A stretch of DNA of 64,000 bases from Oscillospiraceae bacterium. GTDB lineage: Bacteria; Bacillota; Clostridia; Christensenellales; QALW01. The stretch lies in assembly GCA_022009755.1 (NCBI GenBank), contig CP091722.1:2054001-2118000 (forward strand), in the 5' to 3' direction. Shown here one piece after another: positions 46,739-55,915 of the stretch (its first letter is position 1; every line of letters starts with the position of its first letter). Under the pieces are notes generated by a model. That model was not told the origin of the DNA and did not search any database. It saw only the letters and a list, made by a program, of their open reading frames with translations. The position numbers and the translations under genes were made by a program.

Positions 46739-47024
46739 ACTTTTTCACTATTCACTCTTCACTTTTCACTTACATGCGGGAGTTTTGGCAGGGTAATAGA
46801 AAACATGCAGCAGCCGAGGCGTGGGCAGATAAATAAGAGAGGAACGGAAATTGCATATAACATACATGCAGCGCCCTCAAGCGCTGCATTTTTGCCGTTA
46901 CGGGCGGAAACATATTGCAAAATGCAGCATATTATTGTTAGCAAAGCGGTATTATCTGCTTTTTTGAAAAAACGTGCAAAAAACGGAGCCTGTGCTCCGC
47001 CCTATTAAAACGGGAGGAATCTCA
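46739..47024 (+). other. Non-coding spacer before the DUF11-type gene
   Basis: It holds four tandem heptamers (46744-46771), a hairpin ATGCAGCGC/GCGCTGCAT followed by T5 (46867-46894), possibly an attenuator, and a GGAGCC...GGCTCC-like region near 46985. The RBS GGGAGGA is at 47013-47019. No gene. Confidence 0.5.
46744..46771 (+). repeat. Four tandem TTCACTN heptamers
   Basis: TTCACTA, TTCACTC, TTCACTT, TTCACTT in direct succession, just after the tRNA-Val terminator. Confidence 0.75.
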
Positions 47025-47876
47025 ATGGCAACCTTCACTAATGCTGCAACCTTGTCCTATAACGGAAACACTCTGGTATCAAATACCGTCACCGGCACCC
47101 TTCAGGAGTTGCTTACGGTGTCCAAAACCGCCGTGGGCGGCACCTATGCACCAAACGGCGAGGCCGTCTTTGCCGTATCCCTTGTAAACAGCGGCACCGC
47201 CGCTCTCACAGGTCTTACGCTTAATGATAATCTCGGCGCGTATGCTTATAACACCTCCACGCTCTATCCGTTAACCTATATCGATGGCTCAATACAGTAT
47301 TATATAAACGGCGTGCTGCAGGCGGCTCCCACGGCAACAGCAGGGCCGCCCCTTGTGATAAGCGGTATAAATGTGCCGGCGGGCGGGAATGCGCTGCTTG
47401 TTTATAAAGCAAAAGTAAACGAATATGCGCCCCCGGCGCAGGGAAGCACAATAACCAACACCGCCTCCGTAACGGGAGCCGGAATAAGCACCGCCGTTAC
47501 GGATCAGGCCGTAATAACCGCGCAGGCCGCGCCGGAGCTCAGGATCATCAAATCGCTTTCGCCAACCACCGTTTCCGATAACGGCGAGCTGACCTATACC
47601 TTCACCATAGAAAACATCGGCAGCGGCGCAGCGGATGCGTCGGCAGGCATTGTGCTGGCCGATACCTTCAATCCCATACTGAACCCCATAGCAGTAACCT
47701 TTAATTCCGCTGCATGGGCAACTCCCGCCAACTACACCTACAATTCCTCCACGGGAGCCTTTTCCACGGTGGCGGGGCAGATAACGGTGCCCGCCGCCAC
47801 CTATACGCAGGATGCCTCCGGCAAATGGACGCTGACACCCGGCAGCAGCACCCTTGTCGTAACCGGGACGGTTTAA
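47025..47876 (+). CDS. DUF11-repeat surface protein
   Basis: 283 residues starting MATFTNAATLSYNGNTLVSN. Two DUF11-type beta-sandwich repeats, the first with AVGGTYAPNGEAVFAVSLVN and GLTLNDNLGAYAYNTSTLYP, the second with LSPTTVSDNGELTYTFTIEN. There is no signal peptide, LPXTG or lipobox, an oddity shared by related short proteins of Clostridia that begin MA-x-FTN-x-ATL-x-YNG. Such proteins may be spore-surface or secreted by another route; this is a guess. ATG 47025 after GGGAGGA is clear. Confidence 0.7.
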   Translation: MATFTNAATLSYNGNTLVSNTVTGTLQELLTVSKTAVGGTYAPNGEAVFAVSLVNSGTAALTGLTLNDNLGAYAYNTSTLYPLTYIDGSIQYYINGVLQAAPTATAGPPLVISGINVPAGGNALLVYKAKVNEYAPPAQGSTITNTASVTGAGISTAVTDQAVITAQAAPELRIIKSLSPTTVSDNGELTYTFTIENIGSGAADASAGIVLADTFNPILNPIAVTFNSAAWATPANYTYNSSTGAFSTVAGQITVPAATYTQDASGKWTLTPGSSTLVVTGTV

Positions 47877-47995
47877 TTAAAATAAAAGGGTAGGCCCGTA
47901 ATATCCGGCCGCAGCAGTCCTGCTGCGGCTCTGCTTGTATTTTCGGGTGCCGTGTGATAGAATAAAAGCATATTTGTGATAGGAGCGGTGAAAAA

Positions 47996-48545
47996 ATGCT
48001 GCATACACAACGGCTTATATTAAGAAAATGGACGCAGGCTGATGCCGACAGCCTGTTTGAATATGCAAGCAGCCCGGAGGTGGGCCCCATTGCGGGCTGG
48101 CCTGCGCATAAAAGCGCGGAGGAAAGCAGAAATGTAATAAAAAATGCCCTTAACGGGGCGGAGTGCTATGCAATTTGCGAAAAGGGAAACAACATAGCCA
48201 TAGGCTCTGCGGAGCTGAAGCTGAACGGGCATACGGATATGACGCAGCGTGAGGATGAGTGCGAGCTGGGGTACTGGCTGGGTAAGCCCTTCTGGGGCAG
48301 GGGCTATATGCCGGAGGCTGCGCAGGAGCTGCTTAAGCATGCCTTTGAGGATTTGGGCATGAGGGCAGTCTGGTGCGGCTATTACGACGGAAATGAAATC
48401 AAAGCGCGTGCAGCAAAAGCTGGGCTTTGTCTTTCATCACACCTGCAATGAGGTTTTCGTGCCGCTGCTTAACGAGGTGCGCACAGAGCACACCAATGTG
48501 CTTACAAAGGAGCACTGGCTGGACATACATAAGCAGGGCGGTTAA
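47996..48545 (+). CDS. GNAT acetyltransferase, RimJ/RimL type (one homopolymer frameshift)
   Basis: An acetyl-CoA dependent N-acetyltransferase of about 182 residues: TQRLILRKWTQADADSLFEY at the start, ELGYWLGKPFWGRGYMPEAA (beta4 and the pyrophosphate loop) and MRAVWCGYYDGNE. The frame breaks at A3 48396-48398; two more A give NEKSKRVQQKLGFVFHHTCN, the standard end of this family, to TAA 48545. The substrate (ribosomal protein or small molecule) cannot be told. It sits alone behind an AGGAGCGG site. Confidence 0.8.
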
Positions 48546-48721
48546 TGCATCAAGGCAGGGATAGCTTTCTTTTTGCACAGCCCCCGGGTGCGCTTTTGAC
48601 GCAAACAGAGTATAAGCCGCGGCAGCTTTATCCGCCTTGCGGGGCGCAGCACAGAGCAGGGGTGCCCTGCGGGCGGTGCCGTTTTTGTTCATGTTTCGTC
48701 ACTTAAAAAGATCCGGCTTCA

Positions 48722-48802
48722 TTTTTTATCGGTTTTTTATCGATTTTTAAGCGTTTTTTGCCTATTTTTTATCGTTTTTTTGCAGCTTTTTAACGCATTT
48801 TT
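48722..48802. repeat. Eight phased A/T-tracts (predicted curved DNA)
   Basis: T-tracts of 5-7 bases start at 48722, 48733, 48744, 48754, 48765, 48775, 48787 and 48798, spacings 10-12, close to one helical turn. This is the classic arrangement for intrinsic bending. It lies immediately after the darA stop. The 170 bases between the GNAT stop and the tracts contain no gene. Confidence 0.75.
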
Positions 48803-49136
48803 CAATATTTCACGCATCCGTCCACGCTGAGTATAAAGGCGGTAATGCCGCCGCAGGCCACCTTTGTGGGCATTGCGGGCATGCCTATCATGCCGGCGCC
48901 GGTAAGATAGGTGGTTTCCATTCTTGCCCCGCATGCTTCTTGAGAATGCTCAAAGCCTCCTCCAGACGGGCTTTTTCAAGGCCTATCATGAGAGTTACGC
49001 TTTTTTTGCGCAAAAAGCCCCCGGTTGAGCTTAGAAGGGTGGCGTAGAGACCGTTTGAGTTAAGGTCGGCTACAAGCTCGGAAGCGTCCTCGGCGGACAG
49101 AACGGCGAATATCATTTTTTCACAGTTTATTTCCAT
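48802..49136 (-). CDS. darA: PII-like c-di-AMP receptor DarA/PstA (one homopolymer frameshift)
   Basis: A trimeric PII-like signal protein that binds cyclic di-AMP. ATG 49136 (GGGAGG upstream) begins MEINCEKMIFAVLSAEDASE; then LYATLLSSTGGFLRKKSVTLMIGLEK is the diagnostic T-STGGFL-x(5)-T-L-x-IG pattern. The frame breaks at C4 48927-48930 (G-run on the coding strand); one more G continues HAGARMETTYLTGAGMIGMP and VACGGITAFILSVDGCVKY to TGA at 48802. About 111 residues, normal. Usually called yaaQ/DUF970. It may link c-di-AMP to envelope or phosphate state. Confidence 0.85.
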
Positions 49137-49176
49137 AATTACCTCCCGATACAAAAGCGTTTTTGCTGTTACGGGT

Positions 49177-49206
49177 ATTATAGCGCGCCGCGATAGGGCA
49201 AGTCAA
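49177..49206 (-). promoter_or_regulatory. Promoter of darA
   Basis: On the minus strand TTGACT, 18 bases, TATAAT, about 40 bases before the start. Confidence 0.7.
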
Positions 49207-49318
49207 CAGAAAAAGCGGGCGAGGGCGGCGCTATATAAAGCATAAGCATCGTCCCGTAGGAAAACGGCCGGGACAATGCAACATTGTAAAAGCGATATTA
49301 ACACCGGCTTAAGCATAC

Positions 49319-49358
49319 AAGCATTTATGCATATATGTTCATATACGCATAAATGCTT
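49319..49358. terminator. 40-bp near-perfect palindrome after phoR
   Basis: AAGCATTTATGCATATATG and CATATACGCATAAATGCTT, 19-base arms with one mismatch around TT. It lies 50 bases after the phoR stop on minus and may end that operon, but it lacks a GC-rich stem and a long T tail. A second small palindrome ACAATGCAACATTGT is at 49274-49288. Confidence 0.5.
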
Positions 49359-49406
49359 AATTAGGCGGCGGTTTCGTCAAATATCCATAAACATCAGCCG
49401 AATAAT

Positions 49407-51061
49407 TTATTTGTTTTCCGGGCGCTGGAATATAACGGTGGCGGTAGTGCCCTTGCCCAAAACGGAGGAAAGCTTGACCCGTGCGCGGAGCACTGCGGCC
49501 GCATGCTTGACAATGGACAGCCCCAGACCGGTTCCGCCGGAGGCCTTGGAGCGGCTTTTGTCCACGCGGTAAAAGCGTTCAAATACGCGTTCGAGATCGC
49601 GCTCCGGGATGCCTATGCCGGTATCCTTTACCTCAAGGCGTATATCCTGCCCGGTATCGCTTACATTTACGGTCACGCTTCCGCCGTCCACATTGTATTT
49701 AACGGCGTTTTCACATATGTTGTACACCATTTCGCGCATGAGCGGCCGTATGCCCTGTACGGTAACGGGAGCGCCGGTAACGCTGAAATGTATATTGCGC
49801 AGGCGGCATTTGGGCTCAAGGGATTCGGCTACATCCTTTGCAAGGCTGAGCAGCTCCACAGGCTCGGTGCGGGGAAGAGTGCGGTTCTCGTCAAGATAGG
49901 AAAGCTGTATTATATCCTCTACAAGGGCTATAAGACGCGCGGCCTCGGAATATATTTTTCCGAAAACAGCTCCACGCTTGCGGGATCGGCCTGCCCGCTT
50001 TTAAGCAGCTCGGCGTAGCCGGAAATTACCGTGAGGGGAGTTTTAAGCTCATGGGAAACATTTGCGGAAAATTCCTGTCTGAGCCGTTCGCGGGCTATTT
50101 CCTCGGTGGCATCCAGCATAAGCAGCACGGCTCCGCCGCCGCTTACGGGGCAGACATGCACCTTATAGGTACGCCCCTCCATTACCAGCGCCATGCTGCC
50201 CTTTTTGCCGCCGCAGGCTGCGGGAGCAAGCCTTGCAAGCTCGGGGTCGCGGCTGAGCTCCAGCAGGTTGCGCCCCTTTATATCAGCGTTTTGTATGGAC
50301 AGAATGCGGCAGGCGCTGCGGTTGGCGGTAAGCACCTCGCAGTTGGAATTGAGCATTATAAAGCCCTCGCGCATGTTGTCCGAAAGTGAAGAGAATTCCT
50401 GCTCCTTCTTGTTAAGCTCCTCCATTTGGGCGTTTATCTCTTTTCTCTGCGCCCGTATGCGCTCCAGCAGCGGCGCCAGCTCGTCATAGGGAACATCCTG
50501 CGCGTTTTCAAGGTCGATGCGGTTGATGGGCTCCACTATGCGGCGGGTGAGCAGCGCGGATATGGCTATGGACAGCAGCAGAGTTACCGCGGCGCACAGC
50601 AGCAGCCAAGGCAGCGCGGAGAGGTAGGAGGAAAGGATGCTGTCGGTGGTGCGCCCCACGCGCAGTACGCTGCCGTCTGCAAGCCGGACGGCACAATAGT
50701 AGGTTTTTTGTGCCAGAGTATCGCTTACACGGGTGCTTTCGCCGTAGCCGTTTTCCTTTGCGGCGATAAATTCCGGCCGTTTAGCGTGACTGCCGAGCTC
50801 TGCCGGATCGGCATCGGAATCAAGCAGCACCGTGCCGTCGGCAGAGATGAGGGTTATGCGGTCGGTGGCGGTGTGCAGTATCTTTGCCGGATAGTCCTGC
50901 TCGGCGTTGGAAGCGACCGCTATATAGTCGGCCTCCTTGCGGAGATCGTCCTTTATACTCTGGCTGTAATCGTTATACAGCAGAGTGGTTATAACAAGCG
51001 CCGTAAGCAGCACGGTCAGGCTGCATAACAGGCAGAAGCTTAGGTTTATCTTGCGTTTCAT
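49407..51061 (-). CDS. phoR: Phosphate-type sensor histidine kinase PhoR (one homopolymer frameshift)
   Basis: A membrane sensor kinase of about 551 residues. Two membrane helices (about 8-30 and 155-180) enclose an extracellular sensor; then HAMP-like, PAS-like (LSDNMREGFIMLNSNCEVLT) and HisKA with the phospho-acceptor His in FSANVSHELKTPLTVISG. The frame breaks at T5 49955-49959; A6 on the coding strand reads FSEKIYSEAARL and continues into the ATPase domain with ICENAVKYN (N box), DTGIGIPERDLERVFERFYR (G1/F box) and GTGLGLSIVKHAA (G2). It lies behind phoU, so phosphate sensing is likely. No response regulator gene is adjacent. Confidence 0.88.
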
Positions 51062-51185
51062 GACCTTTTCCTTTCTTTGGGGCGCTGAGTATGTTTTTTT
51101 GCAGCTGCGAACAGTAAATATGCGTTAAGGGCGCAGTGTGCCGCTGCTGCACGCTCGACAGCTGTTCTTTGCGGAGGCGGCCGGA

Positions 51186-51836
51186 TTACTGCTCGGGAAA
51201 ATCGGCATCATGGCTGCCGGTAATGGCGTAATCCACCCATTCCGCAACATTTACGGCATGATCGCCTATGCGTTCAAGGTATTTGGCTATCATAAGGTAG
51301 TCAAGGCAAAGCTCGCCGTCCTCGTTATTCTTAAGCAGGCGTACTATTTCCTGCTTTATTTCGATAAACAAATCGTCCACGGCGTCGTCCATGCGGTAGA
51401 CGCTGCGGGCCTTTTCAAGATCCCGGCGCACAAAGGAATCTATGGCGCAGGTGACCATTTCCGCACTGCGGCGCGCCATGGCCTCTATGTGGGAAATGGG
51501 GAGGGAGCGCCCCTGCATGAAAACGGTTATCTGGGATATATCGGCTGCCTGATCGCCTATGCGCTCCATATCCGATATCATTTTAAGAGCGGAGGATATA
51601 AGGCGCAGGTCGCGGGCAACGGGCTGCTGGCGCAGCAGCAGGCGCATGCACAGAGCTTCTATATCCCGCTCCTTGCGGTCGATGCTGCCGTCAATGGTGT
51701 CCACCAGCCTGCGCTGTTCATCGCTGTTTTTAAGCAGGGCGCCGATTGCACCGCTTATTATCTGTTCGCACAGGGAGCCCATTTCTATAAGCTCGCGGTT
51801 AAGTTCTTTAAGCTGTTCGTCAAAGCTGTTACGCAT
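51186..51836 (-). CDS. phoU: Phosphate uptake regulator PhoU
   Basis: A cytoplasmic adaptor that damps Pst transport and PhoR signalling. 216 residues in two PhoU repeats, each with the E/D-x(3)-D-x(5)-GD metal pattern: MISDMERIGDQAADISQIT and YLERIGDHAVNVAEWV. Placed between pstB and phoR in the same direction, the standard order. Confidence 0.95.
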   Translation of the reverse strand: MRNSFDEQLKELNRELIEMGSLCEQIISGAIGALLKNSDEQRRLVDTIDGSIDRKERDIEALCMRLLLRQQPVARDLRLISSALKMISDMERIGDQAADISQITVFMQGRSLPISHIEAMARRSAEMVTCAIDSFVRRDLEKARSVYRMDDAVDDLFIEIKQEIVRLLKNNEDGELCLDYLMIAKYLERIGDHAVNVAEWVDYAITGSHDADFPEQ

Positions 51837-51895
51837 ATATACAACATCCTTTCAGAGTGATTTTTATAAAGGCAAAGCGAAAATCGGCTGCCTTT

Positions 51896-52702
51896 TCAGC
51901 CGAAGCGGCCGGTGATATAATCCTCGGTGCGCTTGTCCGCAGGAGCGGAAAACAGCTGCTCGCTGGGGGCGTGCTCTATGACCTCGCCAAGCAGGAAGAA
52001 GGCGGTGGTATCGCTTATGCGCACGGCCTGCTGCATATTATGCGTTACGATGATTATAGTATAATCGTTTTTGAGCCGCAGCGCAAGCTCTTCAATTTTT
52101 CCGGTGGATATTGGGTCAAGAGCGCTGGTGGGCTCGTCCATAAGCAGCACCTCGGGCTGCACGGCCAGTGCGCGCGCTATGCACAGACGCTGCTGCTGCC
52201 CGCCCGAGAGCCCCAGAGCATTCTTTTTGAGGCGGTCCTTTACTTCGTCCCATATGGCGGCGGAGCGCAGAGCCTCCTCCACCAGCTCGTCCAGCTGCAC
52301 GCGGCTGCGCACTCCGTGCGTGCGCGGGCCGTAGGCAACATTGTCGTATATGCTCATGGGGAAGGGATTGGGCTTTTGAAACACCATGCCCACGCGCTTA
52401 CGGAGCAGGCTTATATCGGTTCCTGTGTAGATGTCCTTTCCGTCAAGGAGCGCCTTGCCCTCGATGCGGCAGCCCTCTACAAGATCGTTCATGCGGTTAA
52501 GGCATTTAAGCAATGTGGATTTACCGCAGCCGGAGGGGCCGATAAAGGCGCAGATTTCGTGTTCCTTTACGCCCAGGTTCACATTTTTAAGGGCGTGGAA
52601 GGCGCCGTACCAAAGGTTTAGGTTCTGCACCTCCATTTTGTATTCCGGCTTTTCACATACGGCGGCAGGGTTTATATCGGTAGTTGCTTGCGCTTTTTTC
52701 AT
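51896..52702 (-). CDS. pstB: Phosphate ABC transporter ATP-binding protein
   Basis: The ATPase of the Pst system. 268 residues: Walker A GPSGCGKSTLLKCLNRMND, Q-loop FQKPNPFPMSIYDNVAYGPR (typical of PstB), signature LSGGQQQRLCIARALA, Walker B VLLMDEPTSALDPIST and VTHNMQQAVRISDTTAFF. The end TEDYITGRFG is diagnostic of PstB. Confidence 0.97.
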   Translation of the reverse strand: MKKAQATTDINPAAVCEKPEYKMEVQNLNLWYGAFHALKNVNLGVKEHEICAFIGPSGCGKSTLLKCLNRMNDLVEGCRIEGKALLDGKDIYTGTDISLLRKRVGMVFQKPNPFPMSIYDNVAYGPRTHGVRSRVQLDELVEEALRSAAIWDEVKDRLKKNALGLSGGQQQRLCIARALAVQPEVLLMDEPTSALDPISTGKIEELALRLKNDYTIIIVTHNMQQAVRISDTTAFFLLGEVIEHAPSEQLFSAPADKRTEDYITGRFG

Positions 52703-52787
52703 AATAAAACCATCTCACTTTCAGTATTCGGAAGCTGCTGTGGGGATTCTGCTGTTTTTGCGTATTTTGCAGAGGCTTTTGCCGCGA

Positions 52788-53671
52788 TTATTTACCTTGG
52801 GCGCGGGAGGAAATTTTATGCGCGACAAGGGAGGAAAGGGCGTTGATGCCCACTACAAGCATCAGCAGCACCACGGCGGTGGCATATGCCTGGTCTATAT
52901 AAAGACCTTCGCGGGACAGGGAGTACATATGCACCGACAGCGTGCGCCCCGACTGCATAAGGTCGGTGCAGATCTCGGTATATGTGCCGCTTGTATATAT
53001 AAGGGCGGCGGTTTCGCCCACTATACGGCCTATCGCAAGTATCACGCCGGAGAGAATGCCGGGCACGGCGGCCGGAAGCACTATTTTCATTACGGTGCGC
53101 AGCCTGCCGGCGCCCAGACCGAAGCTGCCCTCACGGAAGCTGTCCGGGACGCTTATAAGTGCTTCCTCGGTGGTGCGCATTATAAGGGGCAGCACCATTA
53201 TTGTAAGGGTGCAGGCTCCTGCCAAAAGGGAATAGCCGAAATGCAGCGTTACCACAAAGCAAAGGTAGCCGAAGAGCCCGTACACTATGGAGGGGATGCC
53301 GGATAGGGTTTCCGCCGCCATGCGGACTATGCGCACAAGGCGGCTGCCGCGGCGGGCGTATTCCGTCATGTAAACGGCGGCGCCTATGCCCAGGGGCACC
53401 GCCATAAGCAGGGACAGAACCGTCATAAATACGGTGTTAATAAGGGCGGGCAGCAGGGAGTTGTTTCCGAGGTGAATTTGGGGGAGAACAGCTCCGGCGT
53501 AAGATGCGGCAGACCCTTTACAAGGATGTAGCCTATGAGAAAAAGCAGAATACAGGAGGTGATTGCGGCGGCGCCCACTGTGAGCACCCGCAGAACGACC
53601 GAGGAGGCGCTTCGGCGGTAGCTTACGGCGGCGTGAGCTGCGTTTTTCGTTAAAGAGGTGTTGCTTTTCAT
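52788..53671 (-). CDS. pstA: Phosphate ABC transporter permease PstA (one homopolymer frameshift)
   Basis: A membrane subunit with six helices, about 294 residues. The frame breaks at T3 53464-53466; A4 on the coding strand joins FTSENNSLLPALINTVFMTV. Permease motifs: LSGIPSIVYGLFGYLCF, TIMVLPLIMRTTEEALISVP and GRIVGETAALIYTSG. ATG 53671 is 11 bases after pstC ends. The N-terminal part contains one helix, the C-terminal part five. Confidence 0.92.
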
Positions 53672-53682
53672 ATTATTCCTCC

Positions 53683-54537
53683 TTACATTTTACTGCGGTT
53701 TTTTATAAGGGCAAACACGAGGTTTATAAGCAGTATAAAGGCAAACAGCACGGCCGCGGTGGCGATGAGCGCCTGACGGTGCAGGTCGGCGGCGTAGCCC
53801 ATTTCCATTACAATGGTGCCGGTAAGGGTGCTTACACCGTTGAAAAGCCCGGTGGGCATACGGGTCTGGTTGCCGGCCACCATTATTACCGCCATGGTTT
53901 CACCCACGGCGCGGCCCATGCCCAGCACGGCGGCGGCAGCCACGCCGCTTTTGGCGGCGGGGAGCACGGCGGTAAAGACGCTTTTTTCATGCGTGGCGCC
54001 AAGGGCGAGCGCGCCGTAGTAGATATCGTCGGGGACGGCGTTTATGGAGGCCTCGCTTACGCCTATCACGGTGGGCAGTATCATAATGCCCAGCAGCAGC
54101 GCTGCGGTGAACAGGGAAAAGCCGCTGCCGCCGAAGAGATCCCGCACGAGGGGAACCAGCACCACCAGCCCGAAGAAGCCGTATACCACGGAGGGAATGC
54201 CTGCAAGCAATTCAAGGAAGGGGTGCAGCAGGCGGTAGAGCTTTTTGGGGCAGAAGCGGGACATAAATACGGCGGTAAGCAGCCCCAGGGGCACACCTAT
54301 AAGCATTGCGCCCAAGGTTACAAGAATACTGCCGCATATCATGGGCAGCAGACCGTAAACATCGTTTTCCGGCATCCACTGCGTACCGGTGAGAAAATTC
54401 CAAAGGCCTATTGCCTTTATGGCGGGAGCGCCCCCGCTGAAGATGAATATAATAATTACAAGCAGAGCGATAATGGTTACGCAGGCGCATATTAGGAATA
54501 TGAGCCGGCTGCATGTTTCCGAAAGCTTTGCCTTCAT
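53683..54537 (-). CDS. pstC: Phosphate ABC transporter permease PstC
   Basis: Intact membrane permease, 284 residues. It has LLAGIPSVVYGFFGLVVLVP, ILPTVIGVSEASINAVPDD, ALGATHEKSVFTAVLPAAKSG and GRAVGETMAVIMVAGNQTRMP. It pairs with PstA to form the channel. ATG 54537 follows AAAGGAGC. Confidence 0.96.
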   Translation of the reverse strand: MKAKLSETCSRLIFLICACVTIIALLVIIIFIFSGGAPAIKAIGLWNFLTGTQWMPENDVYGLLPMICGSILVTLGAMLIGVPLGLLTAVFMSRFCPKKLYRLLHPFLELLAGIPSVVYGFFGLVVLVPLVRDLFGGSGFSLFTAALLLGIMILPTVIGVSEASINAVPDDIYYGALALGATHEKSVFTAVLPAAKSGVAAAAVLGMGRAVGETMAVIMVAGNQTRMPTGLFNGVSTLTGTIVMEMGYAADLHRQALIATAAVLFAFILLINLVFALIKNRSKM

Positions 54538-54698
54538 AGCTGCTCCTTTCCCCGCAAGGAAGCATCCTTTCGGGAAAAATATTTATGGTCAAACCGATTT
54601 GCCGGCGTTTGCCGGGCGCGGTGTGCAGGTGTAATTATACGGCGAAGCCCGCGAGGCACTTTGTGCCTGCGGGACTTTGCCGATGCATTCGTTTGTGT

Positions 54699-55574
54699 TT
54701 ACTTAAGCTCCCAGGTTTTGGTTTCACCCATGAAGATGGAGCCTACCTGTGCGGAGGTGAGGGCATCGGTGGGGTTTTCGTTGTTTACGATTACCGCAAC
54801 GCCGTCCAGCGCGATTTTTACATCGGTGAGACCTTTTTCCTTTTCGCTGTCCTTAAGTGCGCGGGAGGCCATGCCCAGCTGGCACACTCCGTCAATGGCG
54901 CCGTTGATGCCGGTGGTGGAGTCGGATTCCTGAATGATGATCTCGGCAGAGGGATTGACGGCGGCATAGGCCTCCTTGAGCTTGTTCATAACAGGGGTAA
55001 CGCTGGAGGAGCCGCCTACGGTTATGCGGCCTGCGGGCTTGCTTCCGGCATAGGGGGCAGCGGAGGCATCGGAGGCTATATAGCCGGCTTTTTCGATGAC
55101 GGCCTGACCCTCGGCGCTCATGATGTAGCCCAGGAAATCCTTTGCAAGCTCGTCAAGCTCACCCTTGTATACTACATTAAAGGGACGGGAGGCCTTGTAG
55201 GAGCCGTTTTTGACATTTTCCGCCGTAGCTTCGGCGCCGTCTATTTTGAGAGCCTTTACGGTGGAGTTCAGAGAGCCCAGGGAGATATAGCCGATAGCGT
55301 ATTTATTGCCTGCGACGGTCGTAAGCACTACCGAGGTGCTGTTGGTCTGCTGGGCTTCGCTGCTGGTGCGGTCCACCTTGTTGCCGTTTGCGTCCTTTTG
55401 TTCAATTCCGAAAAGCTCAATGAAGGCTCCGCGGGTGCCGGAGCCCTTTTCGCGGGAGATGACGGTGATGTCCTTTTTTGCATCAAAGGCGCTGCTCTGA
55501 CCGCAGGCGGTAAGCGTAAGTGCAAGCACGCAGGCGGCTGCGCCTATAAGAAACTTTTTAATACCTTTGTTCAT
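54699..55574 (-). CDS. pstS: Phosphate-binding lipoprotein PstS with permuted domain order
   Basis: A lipoprotein (lipobox LTAC) of 291 residues that captures phosphate outside the membrane. It carries the usual PstS motifs, but in swapped order: the mature protein begins with the normally C-terminal part (ITVISREKGSGTRGAFIELF, YAIGYISLGSLN, FLGYIMSAEGQAVIEKAGYI) and ends with the normally N-terminal part (ITVGGSSSVTPVMNKLKEAY, ESDSTTGINGAIDG, GMASRALKDSEKEKGL, DGVAVIVNNENP, IFMGETKTWEL). This is a circular permutation of the binding-protein fold. All ligand motifs are present. First gene of pstSCAB-phoU-phoR. Confidence 0.92.
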   Translation of the reverse strand: MNKGIKKFLIGAAACVLALTLTACGQSSAFDAKKDITVISREKGSGTRGAFIELFGIEQKDANGNKVDRTSSEAQQTNSTSVVLTTVAGNKYAIGYISLGSLNSTVKALKIDGAEATAENVKNGSYKASRPFNVVYKGELDELAKDFLGYIMSAEGQAVIEKAGYIASDASAAPYAGSKPAGRITVGGSSSVTPVMNKLKEAYAAVNPSAEIIIQESDSTTGINGAIDGVCQLGMASRALKDSEKEKGLTDVKIALDGVAVIVNNENPTDALTSAQVGSIFMGETKTWELK

Positions 55575-55675
55575 ATCTGTTTCCTCCTTAGAAAACATTT
55601 TTTATATATCTTTTTTCTACGCTGCCATTCTACGGCGGCAAGGTAAAATCCGCATGCGTTCAAAGGAAAAATAAT

Positions 55676-55693
55676 CGTAAAGAAATGTAAAAT
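55676..55693 (-). promoter_or_regulatory. Candidate Pho box upstream of pstS
   Basis: On the minus strand TTTACATTTCTTTACG: two TTTAC-type repeats 10 bases apart, similar to the TT(A/T)ACA direct repeats bound by PhoP in Firmicutes, 100 bases before pstS. Confidence 0.4.
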
Positions 55694-55838
55694 CTGTGTA
55701 TCGGCCGCAGCGGCGGACAGTGCCGAGGGACAAAAAATAAAGGCTTCGGGCGGAAGGCATTGGCGGATATTGCTGCTGTTAGTATTTGCCGATATCCGGA
55801 TTTATTTGCGCTTTTGCACGGATTTTATTTATTGCACA

Positions 55839-55867
55839 TTGACAATTCGGTCGAAATATCGGATAAT
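55839..55867 (+). promoter_or_regulatory. Promoter of the DUF512-der-plsY group
   Basis: TTGACA, 17 bases, GATAAT, 48 bases before ATG 55916. Confidence 0.75.
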
Positions 55868-55915
55868 ATATAAGGAGTATAAGACTTGTAAGCGATTTTG
55901 TGTAAAGGGCATATT

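Larger units (their letters stand above)
55575..55915. other. Divergent regulatory region between pstS and the DUF512 gene
   Basis: It contains a possible Pho box on the pstS side and a sigma-A promoter on the other. The segment 55700-55830 shows nothing else. Confidence 0.5.

Noticed and set aside
54585..55646. 353-codon plus-strand open frame
   Set aside because: It is antisense to pstS; Gly/Tyr-rich shadow of the real gene.
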